DNA from: Paraburkholderia youngii
GTDB taxonomy: Bacteria > Pseudomonadota > Gammaproteobacteria > Burkholderiales > Burkholderiaceae
Direction: 5' to 3'
Assembly (NCBI RefSeq): GCF_013366925.1
Contig: NZ_JAALDK010000001.1
Location: 6,508,001-6,572,000, forward strand
DNA: 64,000 nucleotides
A program made the translations under genes and the position numbers. Below, piece by piece: positions 8,774 through 17,113 of this stretch; the first letter of the stretch is position 1; each line of letters opens with the position of its first letter. The notes beneath the pieces were generated by a model, which was not told the origin of the DNA, made no database searches, and worked only from the letters and a program-made list of their open reading frames with translations.

Positions 8774-10711
8774 TTGAACATTCGTAAATTTGTCGGTGCT
8801 ACCAGTCGCGATGCATTGCGTCTCGTTCGCGAAGCACTTGGCGCCGATGCGGTCGTGCTGTCGAATCGGACGATGGACGACGGCAGCGTCGAAATCGTCG
8901 CGCTCGCCGATAGCGATCTTGCCGCGATCGCGCCGAAAGCGCGAGAAGGCGCGGCATCGACGGCGGCCCCGCGCGGCTTGTCCGCGACGCCGATGAATCC
9001 GTATGCAAGCGCCATGCCGGACGTGTTTTCGTCGGTGTTCGGCGCGAGCCCGGAAGCGGGTGCCGAAGCGATGCCGGCGAGCGAGCCGGCGAATGCGGCC
9101 GCGGATTCGATGGGCGGCTCGGCGAACAAGACGGCGCTCAATTCGGCGCTCAATTCTGCGGTCGGCCAGGCGGCCGACATGCTGTCCGCGACTGAAGCAG
9201 CGCCGGCCTCGTTGCCCGGCAGCTCGCCAGTTGGCCCGGCGATGCTGGCAACGAGCGGCGCGTCCGCGCCCGTCGCAAGCCAGCCCGCTTCCGCCGCGCC
9301 TTCCGGCGCGAGCGCCCGCGCCGCATCCACGCGCCTGTCGAAAGACATCCGCGCGGATCTGCTGAAAGCCGCCGGCGTGCCGCTACCGCCGGCCGTCGCA
9401 TCGAGCGAGGCCGCCGCGCCGCGCACGATGGCCGAATCGAATCCGTGGCTCATCGATCACGCGCGCCGCATCGCGGCCGAGCAGCAGCAACAACAAGACG
9501 GCCAATACAGCGCGCGTCCCGCCGCAATGACGCCCGCCGTCGCGACCGCCAAAGGCCTCGGCAACGCGGTCGACGCGCGGCCGGTGATCGACACGCCCGA
9601 CTGGGCGCGCGAAGCCGCCGAAGTCGCCGCGCGCCGCACCGCGCAGAAGATCGCGCCGGCGTCCTCCAGCGACGAGGGCCGCACGCCGGCCGCCGTCGCC
9701 GAAGCGATCAAGGGGCGTATGGAGCAGGTCGTCAAGGACACCGTGATGAACGAGCTGTCGTCGATCCGCGACATGATGGAAGAGCAATTCGCGGGTCTGC
9801 TGTGGGGTGATCGACAGCGCCGCAGTCCGGCACGCGCCGCGCTCACCAAGCATCTGTTCGCCGCGGGCTTTTCCGCGCAGCTCGTGCAGATGCTGGTCGA
9901 CAACATGCCCGAAGCCGTCGACACGATGGACGGCGGCATGGACTGGGTGCGCTCGGTGCTCGAATCGAACCTCCCGGTGATGGAGAACGAAGACGCGCTG
10001 ATGGAGCGCGGCGGCGTGTTCGCGCTGATGGGGCCGACCGGCGTCGGCAAGACGACGACCACCGCGAAGCTCGCCGCGCGCTGCGTGATGCGCTTCGGCG
10101 CGAGCAAGGTGGCGCTGCTGACGACCGACAGCTACCGCATCGGCGGTCACGAACAGCTGCGCATCTTCGGCAAGATTCTCGGTGTTTCGGTGCACGCGGT
10201 GAAGGACAGCGCCGATCTGCAACTCGCGCTCTCGGAATTGCGCAACAAGCACATCGTGCTGATCGACACGATCGGCATGAGTCAGCGCGACCGCCTCGTG
10301 TCCGAGCAGATCGCGATGCTGAGTCGCGCCGGCCAGCCGGTGCAGCGTCTGTTGCTGCTCAACGCGACGAGCCACGGCGACACGTTGAACGAAGTCGTGC
10401 AGGCCTATCAGCGCGCGCCGGACCAGCAGCCGCTCGCCGGCTGCATCCTGACCAAGCTCGACGAAGCGACCAACCTCGGCGGCGTGCTGGATACGGTGAT
10501 CCGCTACAAGCTGCCGGTGCATTACGTATCGACCGGACAGAAGGTGCCGGAGAACCTGTACGTCGCGACGAAGAAATTCCTGATCAAGAGCACCTTCTGC
10601 ATTCCGCGCGACAACTCGCCGTTCGTGCCGCACGACGACGACATCCCCGCTTTGCTGTCCTCGCTTTCCGCACGTTCGACGGCCGAGCTGCACGAGGTTC
10701 GCTTTGGATAA
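8774..10711 (+). CDS. flhF: FlhF, SRP-type GTPase for flagellar placement
   Basis: Protein of 645 aa. The N-terminal FlhF segment (MNIRKFVGATSRDALRLVRE) is followed by a long Ala/Ser/Pro-rich linker (about residues 60-300). The NG domain has P-loop GPTGVGKTT at residues 420-428, TTDSYRIGGHEQL, the switch DTIGMSQRD and the specificity motif TKLDEA. SRP-family GTPases of this type recruit early flagellar proteins to the assembly site. The linker makes the protein longer than the roughly 400-500 aa found in many species. TTG start at 8774 after GGGGGT. The 3' end overlaps flhG by 8 bases. Confidence 0.94.
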   Translation: MNIRKFVGATSRDALRLVREALGADAVVLSNRTMDDGSVEIVALADSDLAAIAPKAREGAASTAAPRGLSATPMNPYASAMPDVFSSVFGASPEAGAEAMPASEPANAAADSMGGSANKTALNSALNSAVGQAADMLSATEAAPASLPGSSPVGPAMLATSGASAPVASQPASAAPSGASARAASTRLSKDIRADLLKAAGVPLPPAVASSEAAAPRTMAESNPWLIDHARRIAAEQQQQQDGQYSARPAAMTPAVATAKGLGNAVDARPVIDTPDWAREAAEVAARRTAQKIAPASSSDEGRTPAAVAEAIKGRMEQVVKDTVMNELSSIRDMMEEQFAGLLWGDRQRRSPARAALTKHLFAAGFSAQLVQMLVDNMPEAVDTMDGGMDWVRSVLESNLPVMENEDALMERGGVFALMGPTGVGKTTTTAKLAARCVMRFGASKVALLTTDSYRIGGHEQLRIFGKILGVSVHAVKDSADLQLALSELRNKHIVLIDTIGMSQRDRLVSEQIAMLSRAGQPVQRLLLLNATSHGDTLNEVVQAYQRAPDQQPLAGCILTKLDEATNLGGVLDTVIRYKLPVHYVSTGQKVPENLYVATKKFLIKSTFCIPRDNSPFVPHDDDIPALLSSLSARSTAELHEVRFG

Positions 10712-11573
10712 GTTCGGTTCAGATCAAGCCGAAGGGTTACGGCGGCTGCTCGCGCGCGGCGGTGCGCGCGTGATCGCGTTGGCGGGTGCGTCGTCGGGCG
10801 TCGGCAATACGACCGCGGCGGTCAACCTCGCCGCGGCGCTCGCGCAGCAGGGCAAGGACGTGCTGGTGATCGACGAATGCGTCGGTGAGAACTCGGTGAG
10901 CGCGATGCTTGGCGGCTTGCGCGGCGCCGGCAACTTCGCGGCGGTGATGCGCGGCGACACCCCGGTCGACTTCGCCGCCGCGCGTCACGCGCTCGGATTT
11001 TCGGTGCTGGCCGCGTCGCGCAACAACCGCGAGGGGCACACGGAAGCCGAACTCAGCGTGCTGCTCGGCGGCTCGGCCGACATCGTGCTAATCGACGCGC
11101 AGCTCGACGTCGAAGGGCATTTGTCACCGCTCGCGAAGCAGGCGCACGACGTGATGATCGTCGCGCGCATGTCGGGCGAGGCGATCACCGACGCATATGC
11201 GTGCGTCAAGCGGTTGCACTACGCGCACGCGATCGGGCAGTTGCGCGTGCTCGCCAATCACGTGCAAAGCGCCAACGACGCGCAAGCCGCGTTCGCGAAG
11301 CTCGCCGGCGTGGCCGGCCGTTACCTGACCGTCGCGTTGGAATGCGCCGGCTGCATCGCGGCCGACGTGCGCATGGCGCGGGCGCTGGAGCTGTCGCGCT
11401 GTGTGGTCGACGCGTTTCCGTCGACACCGGCCGCGCGCGACTTCCGCCATCTCGCCGCCGAATTGCAGTACTGGCCGATGCGGCCAGCGATGTCGTCGCA
11501 AACGCCCTGGCGGGCGCCTGCGACAGTTACAGCGGCGCACCACGCCGACCAACCGTCCGCGCATCACGCTTAA
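10704..11573 (+). CDS. flhG: FlhG (FleN/YlxH), MinD-like flagellar number regulator, degenerate Walker A
   Basis: Protein of 289 aa of the ParA/MinD fold, normally an ATPase partner of FlhF that limits flagellar number. The fold is visible as VIALAGASSGVGNTTAAVN, LAAALAQQGKDVLVIDE and VLIDAQ. The Walker A loop is degenerate: G32-V33-G34-N35-T36 carries Asn where the phosphate-binding Lys is expected, and the upstream signature Lys of the deviant MinD loop (KGG) is also missing. It may therefore bind nucleotide poorly or act as a scaffold. TTG start overlapping flhF; followed 30 bases later by fliA. Confidence 0.88.
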   Translation: MDKFGSDQAEGLRRLLARGGARVIALAGASSGVGNTTAAVNLAAALAQQGKDVLVIDECVGENSVSAMLGGLRGAGNFAAVMRGDTPVDFAAARHALGFSVLAASRNNREGHTEAELSVLLGGSADIVLIDAQLDVEGHLSPLAKQAHDVMIVARMSGEAITDAYACVKRLHYAHAIGQLRVLANHVQSANDAQAAFAKLAGVAGRYLTVALECAGCIAADVRMARALELSRCVVDAFPSTPAARDFRHLAAELQYWPMRPAMSSQTPWRAPATVTAAHHADQPSAHHA

Positions 11574-11603
11574 AAGGCGTGCACGAAGGATAAGGGGAGC
11601 ACG

Positions 11604-12338
11604 ATGTACAACGCTCAGGGAAAGATTTCTCAGGCCGACGTTCTGACGAAGTACGCACCGCTCGTGCGTCGACTCGGCTTGCAGCTTGTCGCAAAAATGC
11701 CGGCGAGCGTCGATCTCGACGACCTGATCCAGGCCGGCATGATCGGCTTGCTGGACGCCGCCGGCCGCTACAAGGAAGACCAGGGCGCGCAGTTCGAGAC
11801 CTATGCCAGCCAGCGGATTCGCGGCGCGATGCTCGACGAGCTGCGCAGCAACGACTGGTTGCCGCGCAGCCTGCGCCGCACCTCGCGCGAAGTGGAAACC
11901 GCGGTGCACAAGGTGGAGCAGAACCTCGGCCGCTCGGCGAGCGAGGCGGAGGTCGCCGAGCACCTGCAGATGCCGCTCGACGAATATCAGTCGATGCTGC
12001 AGGACCTGCACGGCAGCCAACTGATCTACTACGAAGACTTCGACCGCTCCGCCGACGACGAACCTTTTCTGGACCGCTACTGCGTCGATCATTCCGATCC
12101 GCTGTCGGCGCTGCTCGACGACAGCTTGCGCTCGGCGCTCATCGAAGCGATCGACCGCTTGCCGGAGCGTGAGAAGCTGCTGATGTCGCTCTACTACGAG
12201 CGCGGCATGAATCTGCGCGAGATCGGCGCGGTGATGGAAGTCAGCGAATCGCGCGTATGCCAGTTGCACAGCCAGGCGGTGGCACGCCTGCGCGCCCGGC
12301 TGCGCGAAATGGCCTGGGCGAACGCCGAAACGAACTGA
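11604..12338 (+). CDS. fliA: FliA, sigma-28 factor for late flagellar genes
   Basis: Protein of 244 aa. Region 2 (VDLDDLIQAGMIGLLDAAGRYKEDQGAQF... and the RIRGAMLDELR segment) and region 4 (LPEREKLLMSLYYERGMNLREIGAVMEVSESRVCQLHSQA, a helix-turn-helix) are intact. It directs RNA polymerase to class III promoters and is held by FlgM, encoded 1.5 kb away at 13854-14213. ATG preceded by AAGGATAAGGGGAG. It is the last gene of the flhFG-fliA unit; the next genes run convergently. Confidence 0.97.
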   Translation: MYNAQGKISQADVLTKYAPLVRRLGLQLVAKMPASVDLDDLIQAGMIGLLDAAGRYKEDQGAQFETYASQRIRGAMLDELRSNDWLPRSLRRTSREVETAVHKVEQNLGRSASEAEVAEHLQMPLDEYQSMLQDLHGSQLIYYEDFDRSADDEPFLDRYCVDHSDPLSALLDDSLRSALIEAIDRLPEREKLLMSLYYERGMNLREIGAVMEVSESRVCQLHSQAVARLRARLREMAWANAETN

Positions 12339-12432
12339 CGCCAACGCGGGGCAGGCCGCCGATCTTCAAGCGCTGCCGTTCACATGCGGCGGTGCGGCGA
12401 TGCCGATGCACGCCGGTGCCGCCCGCCGTTGC

Positions 12433-12843
12433 TCAAGCGTCCGCCATCTCATGCTCGGCGGCGAGCGCGAGAAACGCCGAGCGCGACATGCCGCGCGCCT
12501 GTGCATACGCGTCGATCTCCTGCACCAGCACCTCAGGCAGCGAGATATTGATGCGAACCGCCTTCTTCAACGCCGGAATATTGCGCGTTGTCACGAAACC
12601 CCATGTGAACCCCTCGAACTCGGGATTGCGCCGATGCTCGCCGAGCGTGAGCGGCTCGGGCAGCGGCAACCCTTCGTCGAGCAAGGTTTCGAGATGCGAT
12701 TCGATTGCTTCCTTCGCGTTCGCATACGCTTCTTCGAGCGTGTCGCCCGCGGAGTAGCAGCCCGGGATATCGGGCACCACGACGCCGAACGCGTGCGCGT
12801 TGTCTCCGGGTTCGATGGCGATCGGAAAGATCAGATGCTTCAT
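12433..12843 (-). CDS. hicB: HicB-type antitoxin
   Basis: Protein of 136 aa starting MKHLIFPIAIEPGD. The N-terminal half is the HicB partial RNase-H-like fold (VVVPDIPGCYSAGDTLEEAY). The C-terminal half is a ribbon-helix-helix DNA-binding domain (RINISLPEVLVQEIDAYA, then SRSAFLALAA). HicB neutralises HicA and autorepresses the operon. The internal ATG at 12843 was chosen over the longer open frame because it overlaps the hicA stop by 4 bases and begins exactly at the family start. The pair sits between fliA and flgN and is not part of the flagellar regulon. Confidence 0.92.
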   Translation of the reverse strand: MKHLIFPIAIEPGDNAHAFGVVVPDIPGCYSAGDTLEEAYANAKEAIESHLETLLDEGLPLPEPLTLGEHRRNPEFEGFTWGFVTTRNIPALKKAVRINISLPEVLVQEIDAYAQARGMSRSAFLALAAEHEMADA

Positions 12844-13022
12844 TTGAGCCCCGCCTGTTTCAGAATGCTGTTCAGGGTGCCGGCCGGCAAATCTTTTTTC
12901 GGATGGGGGACAGTGACGAGCCACCGTTTTCCCGCGTGCCTGAAATGATGGTGACTGCCCGCCATGCGGACGAGCTGCCAGCCATTTGCTTGAAACAATT
13001 TGACGACCTCGGCACTGTTCAT
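12840..13022 (-). CDS. hicA: HicA-type mRNA interferase toxin
   Basis: Protein of 60 aa with a dsRBD-like HicA fold. Helix 1 is EVVKLFQANGW; the key histidine lies in AGSHHHFRH (residues 21-29, catalytic candidates H24-H26). It is followed by the strand RWLVTVPHPKKDLPAGTL and a final helix ending in LKQAGLK. HicA cleaves mRNA ribosome-independently when not bound by HicB. The order toxin first, antitoxin second with a 4-base overlap is standard for hicAB. GGAGGG lies 9-14 bases upstream of the ATG. The gene appears intact, with the expected length of about 60 aa. Confidence 0.92.
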   Translation of the reverse strand: MNSAEVVKLFQANGWQLVRMAGSHHHFRHAGKRWLVTVPHPKKDLPAGTLNSILKQAGLK

Positions 13023-13237
13023 ACATCATACCCTCCACCATACACACACCTACACAAATCCACCGGCAAACAAGATTTCGCCTGTCGATGCGCGGCCCCC
13101 TCGAAGTCGCGGCGCCAGTGAAACCTTGAACGAAGTCATCATTTCAACGTGATGAGGTGGACTAGCGCCAGCTAGCCGAACGGCTAACACGGCGTGGAAT
13201 GCGGAGGAAGGTGGATTAACAAGCGGTGGCGAAAAAT
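13023..13237. other. intergenic region upstream of hicA and downstream of flgN
   Basis: About 215 bases that must contain the hicAB promoter and the HicB operator (minus strand, right of 13022). A CA-rich stretch lies next to the hicA ribosome-binding site and a short hairpin GCTAGCCG/CGGCTAAC near 13173-13190. No gene is seen. Confidence 0.45.
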
Positions 13238-13261
13238 GAAAAGGCCCGTCGTCGACGGGCC
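13238..13261 (-). terminator. intrinsic terminator of flgN
   Basis: Stem GGCCCGTC / GACGGGCC (13243-13250 and 13254-13261) with a 3-base loop. Read on the minus strand it is followed by TTTTCATTTTT. It lies about 50 bases past the flgN stop. Confidence 0.8.
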
Positions 13262-13312
13262 CCTTCATTCATTTCGGATATTGCTCGATTGCGGCCCGGA
13301 CAGGCGGGCCGA

Positions 13313-13759
13313 TCAAAGTCCCGAATAAGCCGGAATTCGTCCGTCCGGCCCATACAGATTCGTCTTGCGCGGCACGTTGACTTGCAGCGCTTTTAGCGCG
13401 CGCTGGTTGTAGTCCATCCGCACGCGGATCAGCTCGCCGTTGTTGGTGTTGACGCGCCGAGCGCGATCCGCGGCTTTCTGCAGCAGCTTCCATTGCGTCG
13501 CGACGCGCGCGTCGGTGCTCGCCGCGAGTTCCATGCCGGACCAGCCGGTCGGGAAGCCGAGTTCGGTCAGATGTGCGTCACGCGCGGCTTCGAGCCTCGC
13601 GAGCACGCCGATGAGTTCGGTTTTCTTCTCGACGATCGCTGGCAACTGCTCCATTGGCGAGACCGCCGTCAGTGCTTTGGTTTCGAGAGTGAGGATCGAG
13701 GCGAATGCCTCGACGGTCGAATATTCTTCGATCAGGGTAGCAACCAGGGCGTCTTTCAT
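13313..13759 (-). CDS. flgN: FlgN, export chaperone for FlgK and FlgL
   Basis: Protein of 148 aa, almost entirely helical, with the FlgN pattern: an N-terminal helix with LIEEYSTVEAFASILTLETKAL, central heptads (EKKTELIGVLARLEAARDAHL) and a C-terminal segment NNGELIRVRMDYNQRALKAL that binds FlgK/FlgL. The DGRIPAYSGL end resembles other beta-proteobacterial FlgN proteins. It follows flgM by 94 bases on the same strand, so both are probably expressed from the sigma-28-like promoter upstream of flgM. A terminator closes the unit. Confidence 0.92.
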   Translation of the reverse strand: MKDALVATLIEEYSTVEAFASILTLETKALTAVSPMEQLPAIVEKKTELIGVLARLEAARDAHLTELGFPTGWSGMELAASTDARVATQWKLLQKAADRARRVNTNNGELIRVRMDYNQRALKALQVNVPRKTNLYGPDGRIPAYSGL

Positions 13760-13853
13760 GTCAACAACTCGCTACGCACACCGGCTCGCGAACGACGCGC
13801 GAACCGCGTTGGTCGAACGCCGCCCGGCAGGTCACCGCGCGGCGCAATGCGGA

Positions 13854-14213
13854 TCAGTGGCCGGTCGACGAGGTTTTGTTCCGCAACAGATCGCGCGCCG
13901 TCTGTAGTACGCCGTCGGCGATCTTGCCGGAGTCGATCTGCAGCGTGCCGTCCTTGATCGCCTGCTTGATCGACTCGACCTGCGCGGTGTCGATGTCGGC
14001 CGAGCCGGAGGCCGCGAGGCTGCGCAGATGTTGCGACAGACCCGACAGGCTGACGCTCGTGTCGCCCGGCGAGCTGTTCGCGGCCGGCGCGGCCGTGCCC
14101 GTCGCGCTCGGCGTGGCGCTGGTTGCCGGCGTGGCTTCGCCGCTCTGCTGCGAACGGGACAAAGCGTCTTTCAGCGACGGCAGATTCGAAGAGGTGGTGG
14201 GATCAACTTTCAC
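13854..14213 (-). CDS. flgM: FlgM, anti-sigma-28 factor
   Basis: Protein of 119 aa. The N-terminal half is disordered and Ser/Thr/Ala-rich. The C-terminal half carries the FlgM sigma-binding helices (ADIDTAQVESIKQAIKDGTL, then IDSGKIADGVLQTARDLL). It binds FliA until the hook is complete and is then secreted through the flagellar channel. A matching FliA-type promoter lies 28-56 bases upstream of the start, giving the expected feedback loop. Slightly longer than the enteric protein (97 aa) because of the low-complexity stretch. Confidence 0.95.
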   Translation of the reverse strand: MKVDPTTSSNLPSLKDALSRSQQSGEATPATSATPSATGTAAPAANSSPGDTSVSLSGLSQHLRSLAASGSADIDTAQVESIKQAIKDGTLQIDSGKIADGVLQTARDLLRNKTSSTGH

Positions 14214-14241
14214 GATTGGCTTCCCTTACGATTTGATCCTG

Positions 14242-14269
14242 ATAACGGCAACTGCTGATCAAAACTTTA
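14242..14269 (-). promoter_or_regulatory. sigma-28 (FliA) promoter of flgMN
   Basis: On the minus strand: TAAAGTTT (14269-14262), 12 bases, GCCGTTAT (14249-14242). This matches the enterobacterial FliA consensus TAAAGTTT-N11-GCCGATAA with one substitution in each of two -10 positions and one extra spacer base. It lies just upstream of flgM. Confidence 0.75.
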
Positions 14270-14340
14270 GCGCAATCGCTCGACCCCGGCCCGCCAGCAG
14301 GCGGCCATCTGCCCCTTTCAATATCCGTTTGTCATTCCGC

Positions 14341-15828
14341 TCACATCTGGATCTCGACCGTGCCGCCGTCCTTGACGATGCCGGAGATGATCTGGCCGTT
14401 TGCGGTCTTCACACGCACTTGCTGGCCCGGCGACGCGCTGTTCATCGCGCTGCCCTCGGACGAAATCGAGAACCCGTCGCCGGCCGCGACGACCCGCACG
14501 GTCTGGCCGAACACTACCGCCGACGCGCTCTTCAGCATGTCGCGGCGCAGCGGCATGCCGCCCGAGATCCGCACCAGCGAGACCGAACCGACCGCCTGCG
14601 ACGGGTCGGTGACGATCGCCTGCGGCAGGCCGGTCAGGTCGCCTTCACGCGCCACGAGGTCGGCGGCCGTGAGCACTTCGCCCGGCGCCATCGCGCGGGC
14701 GGCGAGGTAGTAGGTTGCATGCAGCGAGATGCGCGCCTGCAGATAAATGGTCCACGGGCGTTCGCCCGCGCAGCGCACGCCGACGGTGAGCCGCCCCCAC
14801 AAGCGCGCGCCGCTCGGCATGAACGGTTCGAGCGACGTGCACGCGGCGAGGCCGCGCGGAAACGCGGACGCGACCGTGATGTCCACCTTGCCGGGCAGGC
14901 CGACGGCCTGCTGTTTCAGGAACGCGAGCGCGGCTGCGTGAATCGCTTCCGGGTCCTGCTGGCCTGGCAGCGGCGCGGGTTGGGCGGGCGTCGCGGCGGC
15001 AGCGGTCTGCGGCGTTCTCTGTGCGATGGCGGTGGCGGTGTTGGCAACTGGTTGGCGCGCGCCGGGCGACGTCGCGGGCACTTTCACACTGGGCAGACGC
15101 GGCGGCTGCGCGGCAGCCGCCGCGAGCGGCTTGCCATTCGCGCCGAACTCGGGCGGCTCGCCACGAGCCGCGAGAGTGTCGAAGCCATCGCCTTGCCGTG
15201 CATTGGCGGCGACCGCGGGCGAATTCGCGGCGCCGGCGGCCGCGCCCGCTTCGACGTTGACGCGCGCGACGCCCGATGCTCCCGTGCTGGCCGCCGGCGG
15301 AATCGTGACGACGCCGTTGGCGTCCGGTTTGAAGTTGGTGCGGATGATGGCCGGCGCGGCGGCTGCGGGCTCGCCCGCGCCCGGAATGACGATCGCGCCG
15401 CTTGCGCTCGCCGCACGCCCGAAGGTATCGGTGTCGCGCGACGCGGATGCGCGGCCGAGCGACTGCGCGGTCGCCGCTGCGAGCGACGCCGCCGACGCGC
15501 TGCGCTGCGCCGGCGTCTGAATCCGCTGGGCAAGATCGTTCAGCGCGGCGGGGTTGTTCTCGGCGGGCCCTGGAATCACGATCGGGCCGCTCGCATCCTG
15601 CGCCTTGGTCGTAGCCGGCAGCAACACGATGCCGCCCGCAACCCATACGGCGACGTTGATCACCACCCGCGTCAGGCAACGCGCCACGCAACGCGAGATA
15701 GAGCGCGGCAGCGGTTGCGCGAGCACGCCCTCCGAACCCTCGACACGCTCATCGGCCCCGCCGCCACCCACGCGACGCCTCGTCGTGCCGCCCGCACGCT
15801 GCGGCAAGGGGTTGGTGGGCTGGTCCAT
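14341..15828 (-). CDS. flgA: FlgA, P-ring assembly chaperone with a long linker
   Basis: Protein of 495 aa, about twice the usual 220-250. A membrane/signal segment near residues 50-75 (VVINVAVWVAGGIVLLPA) is followed by some 240 residues of Ala/Pro-rich linker. The linker contains recurring G-x-(I/V)-(V/T)-I-P units (PIVIPG, AIVIPG, VVTIPP). The C-terminal 230 residues are the SAF/FlgA domain (VAREGDLTGLPQAI, QTVRVVAAGDGFSISSEG, VKTANGQIISGIVKDGGTVEI). FlgA guides FlgI polymerisation in the periplasm. ATG at 15828 (MDQPTNPL) was preferred to a longer frame that would enter the divergent promoter region. Confidence 0.9.
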   Translation of the reverse strand: MDQPTNPLPQRAGGTTRRRVGGGGADERVEGSEGVLAQPLPRSISRCVARCLTRVVINVAVWVAGGIVLLPATTKAQDASGPIVIPGPAENNPAALNDLAQRIQTPAQRSASAASLAAATAQSLGRASASRDTDTFGRAASASGAIVIPGAGEPAAAAPAIIRTNFKPDANGVVTIPPAASTGASGVARVNVEAGAAAGAANSPAVAANARQGDGFDTLAARGEPPEFGANGKPLAAAAAQPPRLPSVKVPATSPGARQPVANTATAIAQRTPQTAAAATPAQPAPLPGQQDPEAIHAAALAFLKQQAVGLPGKVDITVASAFPRGLAACTSLEPFMPSGARLWGRLTVGVRCAGERPWTIYLQARISLHATYYLAARAMAPGEVLTAADLVAREGDLTGLPQAIVTDPSQAVGSVSLVRISGGMPLRRDMLKSASAVVFGQTVRVVAAGDGFSISSEGSAMNSASPGQQVRVKTANGQIISGIVKDGGTVEIQM

Positions 15829-15893
15829 CGCGGGTCTCCATCGAATGCATCGGTACGCCTTGCATTCTAGTGAGCACCCCTCTCGCGCAAACG

Positions 15894-15926
15894 TTGAATA
15901 GAAGCCCCCTTTCCCGGTTATTCGTC
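15894..15926. promoter_or_regulatory. candidate operator in the flgA/flgB divergent region
   Basis: The stretch TTGAATAGAAGCC at 15894-15906 is followed by CCCTTTCCCGGTTATTC, giving an interrupted dyad GAATAG-N16-TTATTC. The same TTGAATAGA-GCC word occurs in the divergent fliF/fliE region at 40945-40956. It could be the binding site of a class II activator such as FlhDC; this is inference from shared position and sequence. Confidence 0.4.
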
Positions 15927-16048
15927 CGATTGCCGCTTGCGCCCGACCCATAAGATGCATCACATGCAAAAAGGCCTTTGCCCCCCCGCCGCGTGTCTTT
16001 CACGATGCGCACACGGGACGGCCTTCGAAACGTTCTCGGGAGATTCCG

Positions 16049-16549
16049 ATGCTGGACAAACTCGATGCCGAATTCGCGTTCGGCCGGCAGGCGATGGATG
16101 TGCGCGCATACCGGCAGGAACTGTTGTCGTCGAATATCGCGAACGCCGACACGCCCGGCTATAAGGCGCGCGATATCGACTTCGCGTCGTCGCTCGCCGG
16201 CGCGCTGAAGAAGACGGGCGGCAGCACCGCCGGGCAGGGCGCATCGAACAACTCGACGCTCGCGATGGCGCAGCCCGCCGGCGTGACGAGCGGCATGTCG
16301 ATGAACACGACCGAGACCGGCCACATGAGCGGCAAGACCAGGCTGAGCGCGACGGGCGGCAGCCCGGACGACTACGGCAACCTGCAATACCGCATGCCGC
16401 TGCAACCGGCGCTCGACGGCAACACGGTCGACGTAGACGTCGAGCGTGTGCAGTTCGCCGACAACACGGTGCACTTCCAGTCGGGTATGACGGTCGTGTC
16501 GAGCCAGATCAAGACGATGCTGTCGGCGATCACGTCGGGCTCGTCGTAA
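16049..16549 (+). CDS. flgB: FlgB, proximal rod protein
   Basis: Protein of 166 aa that forms part of the proximal rod in the periplasm. The N-terminal rod-protein signature RQELLSSNIANADTPGYKARDIDF is present, followed by a Gly/Ser/Met-rich middle (residues 55-105). The C-terminal helix is FQSGMTVVSSQIKTMLSAI. Longer than the enteric protein (138 aa) because of the middle insert. ATG at 16049 after GGGAGATTCC; first gene of the plus-strand flgBCDEFGHIJ operon. Confidence 0.95.
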   Translation: MLDKLDAEFAFGRQAMDVRAYRQELLSSNIANADTPGYKARDIDFASSLAGALKKTGGSTAGQGASNNSTLAMAQPAGVTSGMSMNTTETGHMSGKTRLSATGGSPDDYGNLQYRMPLQPALDGNTVDVDVERVQFADNTVHFQSGMTVVSSQIKTMLSAITSGSS

Positions 16550-16677
16550 GCCGGGCACGAGTACGCCGCGCGAGCAGGGCGCATAGCAGCTGAACACAGG
16601 CAGCATGCACGCACGAACAGAAACGCTACGGGACTTAACGTGAAGCCGGTGCGAACCGGCAGGAGAGGTCAGGAAAC

Positions 16678-17103
16678 ATGCCATCCCTGATGAATATTTT
16701 TGGTGTCGCGGGTTCCGCGATGTCGGCGCAGTCGGAGCGGCTCAACGTGACGGCGTCGAACCTCGCCAACGCGGACAGTACGACGGGCCCCGACGGCCAG
16801 CCGTACAAGGCCAAGCAGGTCATATTCGCGGTGAACCCGATCGGCGGCGCGCGCACGCGCTCCGGCCAGCAGGTCGGCGGCGTGCGGGTGACCGGCGTGG
16901 TCGACGATCCGTCGCCGATGAAGACCGCGTACGACCCCGGCAATCCGGCCGCCGACGCGAACGGCTACGTGACGCTGCCCAACGTCGACCCGGTGCAGGA
17001 GATGGTCAACATGATCTCGGCCTCGCGCTCGTACCAGGCCAACGTCGAAACGCTGAACACTGCCAAAACCCTGATGCTGAAAACGCTCACGATCGGAACC
17101 TGA
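16678..17103 (+). CDS. flgC: FlgC, proximal rod protein
   Basis: Protein of 141 aa, normal length. It shows the rod signature [19 protein letters not shown] near the N-terminus, [12 protein letters not shown] in the middle, and the conserved C-terminal segment [26 protein letters not shown]. It assembles between FlgB and FlgF in the rod. Strong Shine-Dalgarno (GGAGAGGTCAGG) before the ATG; flgD follows after 10 bases. Confidence 0.97.
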   Translation: MPSLMNIFGVAGSAMSAQSERLNVTASNLANADSTTGPDGQPYKAKQVIFAVNPIGGARTRSGQQVGGVRVTGVVDDPSPMKTAYDPGNPAADANGYVTLPNVDPVQEMVNMISASRSYQANVETLNTAKTLMLKTLTIGT

Positions 17104-17113
17104 GGAGAGAGTC

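Noticed and set aside
12433..13047. Longer HicB of 204 aa starting at 13047
   Set aside because: The additional 68 codons lie inside hicA in another frame. The internal ATG gives the normal HicB start and a 4-base overlap.
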